In this document: positions 39,855 through 44,483 of the stretch, piece after piece | Layout of the letters: every line of letters starts with the position of its first letter | How positions within the stretch are numbered: the first letter of the stretch is position 1 | IMG/VR virus record: IMGVR_UViG_3300026274_000007 | Coordinates: 1 to 44,483 of that record | Length of the DNA stretch: 44,483 bases | DNA from: a virus | Direction: 5' to 3' (one strand) | Translations under genes and position numbers: made by a program | The notes under the pieces: model-generated | Databases searched by the model: none | What the model was told of the DNA's origin: nothing | What the model saw: only the letters and a program-made list of their open reading frames with translations

Positions 39855-40305
39855 TCTGCATAAGATTACCGCCAATAGTTGGGTGGCAAATGCTAACGGC
39901 ACACCGGTTGGTTTCATCTATAAGGGTGATAACAATTTTGTGTACATGACCCCAGATGCAAAAACAACGTTCGATAAGATGGCAGACATCAAGGAATTCC
40001 TTGGTGGTAAGGTAAAAGAGCACATTAGTGAAGCTAAGGAAGATGGCGATATTGTTGATCATATCGAAGGATTCCCAATGAAGCATACCAATGTGGCCGT
40101 AATGGAAGGTGGTGATCGTCCCGTTTATGTTAGAGGCAAGCAAGTACAACACGTGGCTGGATTTTGGACAATCAAGTTCAGCAAACGTTGGGTGCCTAGC
40201 TTCTGTCCTCTGTTAAAGACTGTTGAGCAATATCAAAGTGCTGGTCCATTCAAGACTCGCTTAGAGATGATGAACAACATGTCTACACTTAATCGCCAAA
40301 TCTGA
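39844..40305 (+). CDS. Conserved T4-like phage protein, unknown
   Basis: 153 residues. Features are KITANSWVANANGTPVGFIYKG at the start, a central VYVRGKQVQHVAGFWTIKF and the end SFCPLLKTVEQYQSAGPFKTRLEMMNNMSTLN. To my recollection this order (W-V-A...G-F-I, G-F/Y-x-x-I-K-F, F-C-P-L-L...G-P-F-K-T) is widespread in T4-like phages of aquatic bacteria, but no function is assigned. Soluble. In the RNase H unit. Confidence 0.7.
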   Translation: MSINLHKITANSWVANANGTPVGFIYKGDNNFVYMTPDAKTTFDKMADIKEFLGGKVKEHISEAKEDGDIVDHIEGFPMKHTNVAVMEGGDRPVYVRGKQVQHVAGFWTIKFSKRWVPSFCPLLKTVEQYQSAGPFKTRLEMMNNMSTLNRQI

Positions 40306-40315
40306 TAGTGTAAAT

Positions 40316-40552
40316 ATGGATCTGACAGTTTTACAAACTATCATACAACGAATAGCCCACGCCCAAGCTTCTGGTGGTAAGGAAGTGAGACTGAGTATTG
40401 CTGAAGCTCAACAATTGTTATTAGCAATAACCCACGTAACCTCGATATCGAATCAACAGTTACGTGCTCAATTTGATGAGTTGCTTGCTGAAATAAAGCG
40501 ACTATCAACAATCTCACTACCAACGACGCTTACCGGCGGTGGGTTCAAATAA
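40316..40552 (+). CDS. Small helical protein, unknown
   Basis: 78 residues, mostly helical: LQTIIQRIAHAQASG, RLSIAEAQQLLLAI and QQLRAQFDELLAEIKRL, the last probably a short coiled coil. No motif recognised. It starts 10 bases after the preceding stop and ends 10 bases before the glutaredoxin; its last codons hold the glutaredoxin ribosome site. Confidence 0.6.
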   Translation: MDLTVLQTIIQRIAHAQASGGKEVRLSIAEAQQLLLAITHVTSISNQQLRAQFDELLAEIKRLSTISLPTTLTGGGFK

Positions 40553-40562
40553 GGAGATTATC

Positions 40563-40826
40563 ATGGAAGTAACCGTTTTTAGCAAAACGATTTGCCCGTT
40601 TTGTACTCAGGCCAAAAGTTACCTGAAGAAGCATGGCATCACATATAACGAAATCAATCTTGATGATGAAGAAGCACGTAAGGCGTTTTACGCCAAGTGT
40701 GGATCAGGTGTTCGATCAGTACCACAGATTTTTGTGGACAATGAACGTATTGGTGGATACCACGAACTGATTAAAAGTGATATCGCGGCTCGTCAGCAAG
40801 CTGGCAGCTTTGACGCAGACTTTTAA
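40563..40826 (+). CDS. grx: Glutaredoxin
   Basis: 87 residues from ATG 40563, behind AAGGAG (40551-40556). Active site C11-P-F-C14 in the thioredoxin fold, cis-proline segment SVPQIF, and GGYHEL near the end bind glutathione as in class I (dithiol) glutaredoxins. In T4-like phages such proteins supply electrons to ribonucleotide reductase; no reductase gene is in the window. Last gene of its unit. Confidence 0.92.
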   Translation: MEVTVFSKTICPFCTQAKSYLKKHGITYNEINLDDEEARKAFYAKCGSGVRSVPQIFVDNERIGGYHELIKSDIAARQQAGSFDADF

Positions 40827-40923
40827 TTGCATTTCAGCCAATCTACTATAGAATTGGTTTTGGGGTGAGGTACAAACTTTCCCCGTTGATATACTTAAAA
40901 ATAATCAGGTCAAAATAGACCAC

Positions 40924-40952
40924 TTGACAAGCAATTGTCATTTAGCTGTAAC
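40924..40952 (+). promoter_or_regulatory. sigma70-like promoter with palindrome over the -35
   Basis: Perfect TTGACA (40924-40929), 17-base spacer, TGTAAC (40947-40952). TGACAA-GCAA-TTGTCA (40925-40940) overlaps the -35 and could be an operator. The terminator follows only 9 bases on. Confidence 0.4.
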
Positions 40953-40960
40953 AAATTCGG

Positions 40961-40995
40961 GAACCCCGGTCATGAAAGTGATTGGGGTTCTTTTT
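40961..40995 (+). terminator. Rho-independent terminator
   Basis: GAACCCCGGTCA (40961-40972), loop TGAAAG, TGATTGGGGTTC (40979-40990) with two G-T pairs, then TTTTT. Confidence 0.88.
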
Positions 40996-41060
40996 CATTG
41001 ACAACCAGGGTGGACGGTTCATTTGGCTTATAGTGAGTGTTATGCTAATCAGCACCTTCG

Positions 41061-41068
41061 CATAAATA
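41061..41068 (+). promoter_or_regulatory. T4-type late promoter CATAAATA
   Basis: A late octamer 33 bases before the ATG at 41102. Confidence 0.6.
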
Positions 41069-41101
41069 CTAGTACATGAAATTTTGCTTTATAGGTGCAT
41101 T

Positions 41102-41431
41102 ATGAGCCGTCCTAAGCCTTCAGTGCTGTTGAACCACACTGACAATAAGACATACAAAAGTGAGCAGATTTTGGCTGCCGACGCAATCTTCGCTGTTTTC
41201 TACGAAGGCCGTCCAATCAATCTTCGCTCACTCAATAGCTTGGTGAATTACCCAGGACCCAAGTACAAGAAGGTATCGTTCAGTAACCCTGGACATGCTT
41301 TTAACTTGGCTGAGAAGCTCAACAAGTTATTCAAAACCGACAACTTTGCTGTATTCAAGCTAACTGCCGGTGAACTCGTTAACGAGATCGATCCAGAAGC
41401 AATAGATGACGATTCAGATCAAAATAGCTGA
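41102..41431 (+). CDS. Unknown phage protein
   Basis: 109 residues from ATG 41102; AGGTG lies just upstream and an in-frame start at 41084 lacks one. Basic first half (SRPKPSVLLNHTDNKTYKSEQ), then ADAIFAVFYEGRPINLRSLN, YKKVSFSNPGHAFNLAEKLNKLF, and an acidic end (EIDPEAIDDDSDQN). No known family. Late promoter suggests a virion or late-phase role. Overlaps the next gene by 26 bases. Confidence 0.65.
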   Translation: MSRPKPSVLLNHTDNKTYKSEQILAADAIFAVFYEGRPINLRSLNSLVNYPGPKYKKVSFSNPGHAFNLAEKLNKLFKTDNFAVFKLTAGELVNEIDPEAIDDDSDQNS

Positions 41432-41855
41432 ATTATTGGTTGCACAATTCAATGCGTCCGGAAATCCGTTAAAAAGTATCATTGACGGAAAGACGACGCA
41501 GGAAATTTGCAAGCTTATCTTTGTTAGTTACCGCGGGACCCTTGATTCAGTCAAGGGTCTTCGTCTTTCTGATGAAGGACTTCAGTTAATGAAGTGTCAC
41601 ATCCAAGCGTACCACGTCAATCTTGGCGAAGCGTACCGTATCAAACTCCCACATCTTCTATATTTGGAACGAGTTTCCAAATTCCCCTACCACCTTCAAA
41701 ATGCCAATACTATGGCTCTCGGTGAAAAAGTCTTTACAACGTTTGACAGTGAACTGGCAATGATGCTAAAATTGGCGGACGGTAAAATTGATACTTTGAT
41801 AGAGACCAGATTCAGGCTGCAATTCGATAAGACCAGTATCCTGCCTGATCTCTAA
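41406..41855 (+). CDS. Unknown phage protein with FKL-like segment
   Basis: 149 residues from ATG 41406. Helical N-terminal half (KIAELLVAQFNASGNPLKSI; TTQEICKLIFVSYRG), then MALGEKVFTTFDSELAMMLKLADG near residues 103-126. That segment (acidic, A-M-x-L-K-L) resembles the closing motif of the array family, but here it is internal and lacks the Phe and Trp. Not otherwise recognised. Confidence 0.65.
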   Translation: MTIQIKIAELLVAQFNASGNPLKSIIDGKTTQEICKLIFVSYRGTLDSVKGLRLSDEGLQLMKCHIQAYHVNLGEAYRIKLPHLLYLERVSKFPYHLQNANTMALGEKVFTTFDSELAMMLKLADGKIDTLIETRFRLQFDKTSILPDL

Positions 41856-41923
41856 GTAGTTGATATTCCCGAAATGTTTGTTTTGTTGTATAGCCACAAC
41901 GTAAATGATGCTTTAAAAAACGC

Positions 41924-41952
41924 TTGACGTACTGGCAAGCAAACATTAAAGT
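41924..41952 (+). promoter_or_regulatory. sigma70-like promoter for the MoxR gene
   Basis: TTGACG (41924-41929), 17-base spacer containing ACTGGCAAGC, TAAAGT (41947-41952). A leader of about 80 bases follows before AAGGAG (42024-42029) and the ATG at 42040. Confidence 0.65.
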
Positions 41953-42039
41953 AGCGATACTGTAGCAAATAACAGAAAACGCGCAGTAAAACAGTCAAGC
42001 AGTATAACAACCGCCCAAACACGAAGGAGCTTCACAAGA

Positions 42040-43179
42040 ATGGCTACAAACAAAAAGTCGGCACCTGATATCCAAAGTCTGACGCTGTCCCCCAAGCAAG
42101 TATCATCGGTAGTTCGACACCTGGCCAATAAGCAAGTGTCAATGTTCTTGTGGGGCCCGCCGGGCATCGGCAAGTCAGCAGTTATCAAGGCTATGGCAAC
42201 AGAGCTGGGAATGGGGTTTGTTGACATCCGTTTGTCGCAGATGGATCCGACTGACATCCGTGGTATTCCTTACCCGGCTGAAGAAACAGATGCAAACGGT
42301 GTCGTAACTAAGGGCATGAAGTGGTCTGCCCCGCTGGTATTGCCTCACGATCCGAAGGCTCGCGTCATTATTTTGCTGGACGAGTTTAACAGTGCGCCGC
42401 CAAGCGTGCAAGCTGCGGCGTATCAGTTGGTGCTGGATCGTAAGCTTGGTGAATACGAAGTGCCTGAAGGTTGCATGATCATTGCAGCAGGTAACCGTGA
42501 AACGGACAAGGGTGTTACGTTCCGTATGCCGACTCCGCTTGCAAACCGATTCGTCCACGTTGAAATGACGCACAACTTCGACGACTGGCAAGAAGTTGCA
42601 TTGAAGGCTAAGTACAGCAAGGACGTGGTTGGTTTCCTTACTGCATTTAAGCACTTGCTGTTCCAATTTGACCCGCTGTCTGCTTCGCGTGGTTTCTCGA
42701 CACCGCGTTCATGGGAATTTGTTAGCAAGATCCTTGCTGATGATCCTGATCTGCCGGAATACGTGATGACTGGCCTCGTTGCTGGTGCAGTTGGTGATGG
42801 CGTGTCGGTGCAGTTCATGGAATACCGCAAGAACGCTGCGGATCTGCCTGATCCGCGTGGTATTTTGAACGGTACCGTAACTGAACTGAAGCGCGTTGAA
42901 GTCTCGCTGTGCTACGCACTGACGACGGCACTGTGCTACGAACTTCACGCAGGTTGGGAAAAGTTTGTGAAGAACGGCAAGAAGCCGGAAGAAAAGAAGG
43001 CTTGGATGGTGCAAGCTGACAACTTCCTGGGATTCATGCTTGACAACTTCCAGCCCGAAATTTGCGTGATGGGTGCGAAAACTGCATTGTCGACATACAA
43101 ACTGTCGTTCGATGCTAAGGCGATGAAGAACTTTGAGCGTTTTGCTGACCGTTACAAGTCGCTGATTATGGTTAACTAA
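42040..43179 (+). CDS. MoxR-type AAA+ ATPase
   Basis: 379 residues. Walker A GPPGIGKS (39-46), the substrate-loop segment DIRLSQMDPTDIRGIP, Walker B VIILLDEFN, sensor 1 IIAAGNRETD and the PLANRF arginine-finger region are all present, as in MoxR ATPases. The C-terminal ~180 residues (lid and an extended helical region) are not typical. MoxR proteins act as chaperones or remodelling factors together with VWA-domain partners, often to insert metal or assemble complexes; the partner is the next gene. Good ribosome site, own early promoter, and a terminator after it. Confidence 0.93.
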   Translation: MATNKKSAPDIQSLTLSPKQVSSVVRHLANKQVSMFLWGPPGIGKSAVIKAMATELGMGFVDIRLSQMDPTDIRGIPYPAEETDANGVVTKGMKWSAPLVLPHDPKARVIILLDEFNSAPPSVQAAAYQLVLDRKLGEYEVPEGCMIIAAGNRETDKGVTFRMPTPLANRFVHVEMTHNFDDWQEVALKAKYSKDVVGFLTAFKHLLFQFDPLSASRGFSTPRSWEFVSKILADDPDLPEYVMTGLVAGAVGDGVSVQFMEYRKNAADLPDPRGILNGTVTELKRVEVSLCYALTTALCYELHAGWEKFVKNGKKPEEKKAWMVQADNFLGFMLDNFQPEICVMGAKTALSTYKLSFDAKAMKNFERFADRYKSLIMVN

Positions 43180-43197
43180 GTGCGGGCGGTTGCACGG

Positions 43198-43224
43198 GGG
43201 TGGGGTTCGCCCCACCCATTTTTT
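43198..43224 (+). terminator. Strong rho-independent terminator
   Basis: GGGTGGGG (43198-43205), TTCG tetraloop, CCCCACCC (43210-43217), then ATTTTTT. Confidence 0.92.
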
Positions 43225-43260
43225 GTGCGACCAGTTTGTTCTAGTAAGTTTGCCATATCA

Positions 43261-43269
43261 TGCTATAAT
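43261..43269 (+). promoter_or_regulatory. Extended -10 promoter for the VWA gene
   Basis: TG-C-TATAAT (43261-43269) matches the extended -10 form; no good -35 is seen. TTGCCATATCA precedes it directly. The ATG is at 43303. Confidence 0.55.
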
Positions 43270-43302
43270 GGTTGAAACAGCTCACAAGGAATTCTAAAAA
43301 CA

Positions 43303-44483
43303 ATGGCAACAAATCTCGACGATCCAGTAGTCAAAGCAATCGTTGCGGCGCGGGTTAACCTGCTGCTTGAGAAACCGTTTTTCGGTACGCTCGCAACGCG
43401 ATTGACACTGGTAGATGCAAGTAGCTGGTGTAAAACCGCTGCCACAGAGGGTCGTCACTTCTATTACAACCGTGAATTCATTAAAGGCCTGACACCTGCT
43501 CAGCTGCGTTTTTTGATTGGACATGAAGTACTTCACGTTGTGTACGATCACATGGGTCGACGTCAAGGCCGTGATGCGAAAGTCCATAACATGGCTGCTG
43601 ACTACATTGTCAACTACACGCTTGTTAAGGAAGAAATTGGACAAATGCCTCCGGGTGGTTTGTACGATGACAAGTACACAGATGAAATGACGTCTGAAGA
43701 AGTGTACGACGACCTGATGAAGAACAGTACTGTTGTCAAGATGCCGCTTGATGAGCACTTGGAAGCAGGCATGGGTAGTGGTGACCCAGGCGACGGTGAT
43801 GGTAGTGGTGGTGTTGAAGTGCGCGTTATGGGTAAGGATGGTCCGCCGAATTTGACGGAAGAAGACCTTGCAAACATCCGCAATGAAATTCGCGCAGCAA
43901 CGATTCAAGCTGCTCAAGCGGCAGGTGCCGATAAGACACCTAACGGCGTTAAGCGGTTGATCGATGCTTTCACGCAGCCAAAGATGGACTGGCGTGCACT
44001 GTTGGATACGCATATCCAGAGCGCGTTGAAGGATGACTTCACGTTCCAGAAGATTAATCGTCGTAGCTGGTCCGCTGGTGTGTTTTTGCCAGGTATGACC
44101 AACATGAACACGGTTGACATTGCAGTTGCAATTGATACTTCTGGTTCTATGACGAAAGAAATGTTGATGGAAATCTTGGGCGAAGTGAAGGGTATTATGG
44201 AAACCTTCAAAGACTTCAAGCTTACGCTGTGGACATTTGATACTCAATGTTACAACATCAAGGTGTTCGGTCACGACAACTTGGATGAAATCATGGAGTA
44301 CGAACCACAAGGTGGTGGTGGTACGCTGTTTGAAGCAAATTGGCAGTTCATGGAAGATGAAGGCATTGAACCACAGCGTTTTGTGATGTTCACTGACGGA
44401 TATCCTGGTAGCGGTTGGGGTGATCCTAACTACTGCGATACGCTGTTCATTATTCATGGCAGCACCAGCATTGTCGCTCCGTT
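43303..44483 (+). CDS. VWA/metallopeptidase-like protein (DUF2201 type), 3' end cut
   Basis: At least 393 residues from ATG 43303; AAGGA lies 12 bases upstream. It is open to the window edge. The N-terminal domain has a zinc-protease signature H74-E-V-L-H78 in RFLIGHEVLHVVYDH and AADYIVNY, as in the N-terminal putative metallopeptidase domain that accompanies VWA-like proteins. A Gly/Asp-rich linker follows (GSGDPGDGDGSGG near 165). The VWA-like domain starts near residue 272: VDIAVAIDTSGSM holds the metal-binding D-x-S-x-S (278-282), and a later FVMFTDGYP supplies the second Asp. It pairs with the MoxR ATPase upstream; the pair is probably one machine. Confidence 0.88.
   Translation, partial: MATNLDDPVVKAIVAARVNLLLEKPFFGTLATRLTLVDASSWCKTAATEGRHFYYNREFIKGLTPAQLRFLIGHEVLHVVYDHMGRRQGRDAKVHNMAADYIVNYTLVKEEIGQMPPGGLYDDKYTDEMTSEEVYDDLMKNSTVVKMPLDEHLEAGMGSGDPGDGDGSGGVEVRVMGKDGPPNLTEEDLANIRNEIRAATIQAAQAAGADKTPNGVKRLIDAFTQPKMDWRALLDTHIQSALKDDFTFQKINRRSWSAGVFLPGMTNMNTVDIAVAIDTSGSMTKEMLMEILGEVKGIMETFKDFKLTLWTFDTQCYNIKVFGHDNLDEIMEYEPQGGGGTLFEANWQFMEDEGIEPQRFVMFTDGYPGSGWGDPNYCDTLFIIHGSTSIVAP

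Larger units (their letters stand above)
40845..40995 (+). ncRNA. Candidate structured small RNA in the gap after glutaredoxin
   Basis: The 275-base gap 40827-41101 has no credible gene. It contains several small inverted repeats (GGGG...CCCC near 40862-40898, GGTC-AAAATA-GACC near 40909-40922, TGACAA-GCAA-TTGTCA at 40925-40940) and ends in a strong terminator. A sigma70-like promoter inside it would give a short RNA of about 40 bases. Expression is not shown. Confidence 0.3.

Noticed and set aside
40998-41034. Second TTGACA at 40998 as a promoter
   Set aside because: No acceptable -10 lies 15-19 bases on; TATAGT at 41029 is 25 bases away.
40827-41101. tRNA gene in the gap after glutaredoxin
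   Set aside because: No acceptor stem, T-loop sequence or CCA-type end could be drawn. No other intergenic region is large enough to look promising.
43294-44457. A 387-codon open frame on the minus strand
   Set aside because: It lies opposite the VWA/HExxH gene, whose sense frame has clear motifs. The antisense translation is rich in Thr, Arg, His and Cys with no domain, as expected of a shadow frame.

Overview
The window is part of the genome of a T4-like tailed phage with a contractile-tail type gene set. Evidence for this is a family B DNA polymerase (gp43 type), a gp45-type sliding clamp, a T4 RNase H-type flap exonuclease, an ATP-dependent DNA ligase, a run of tail-fibre genes, a GIY-YIG homing endonuclease and at least eight T4-type late promoters (T/C/A-ATAAATA). 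Early promoters look like host sigma70 sites, so the host is a bacterium with an ordinary RNA polymerase; the sequence alone does not identify it. Nearly all genes are on the + strand. The exceptions are two genes at the left edge and the homing endonuclease.

Layout. 1-1022 (minus): an unknown partial gene and a nucleotidyltransferase-fold protein. 1080-14089: virion fibre and adhesin genes, including a 2016-residue fibre with 16 GGTG repeats and two fibres sharing N-terminal and C-terminal domains, each unit introduced by a late promoter and several closed by hairpin terminators. 14121-15405: a holin-like membrane protein and an RyR-domain protein. 15418-18715: DNA ligase, a coiled-coil protein and a UV-damage endonuclease. 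18718-23688: a DsbA-like protein, a three-helix membrane protein, DNA polymerase, sliding clamp and a small unknown. 23819-27746: an operon of an Ogg2-like DNA glycosylase, two related tube-fold-like proteins, a PTPS/QueD-like protein carrying an EF-hand loop, unknowns and a GT-B glycosyltransferase. 27749-30355: GTP cyclohydrolase I, a phosphoribosyltransferase and QueE.

30364-37329 is the most unusual part. It holds 23 tandem, highly diverged small genes of 60-90 codons, nearly all ending in the same motif (D/E-x-x-A-L/V-x-F-K-L-x-W-L), mostly joined by 4-base ATGA overlaps. A longer protein at 16849 carries the same domain fused to a coiled coil. I know no function for this family and regard the array as the best candidate for an undescribed system. 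It ends at a GIY-YIG endonuclease inserted next to the RNase H gene, with a 13-codon copy of the RNase H start left on the far side.

38107-40826 holds RNase H, a CYTH triphosphate-tunnel protein, two unknowns and glutaredoxin. 40827-41101 is intergenic and may encode a small RNA. 41102-44483 holds two unknowns, a MoxR AAA+ ATPase and a HExxH/VWA partner cut by the window edge.

Working together, the replication and repair genes form an early/middle block under sigma70-like promoters. Many of these promoters contain a TGGCAA/TTGCCA hexamer. The structural genes are late. FolE, QueE and possibly the QueD-like protein point to deazaguanine chemistry, and the glycosyltransferase to DNA or surface modification. 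No tRNA gene or CRISPR array was seen, and no gene-free stretch exceeds 300 bases.
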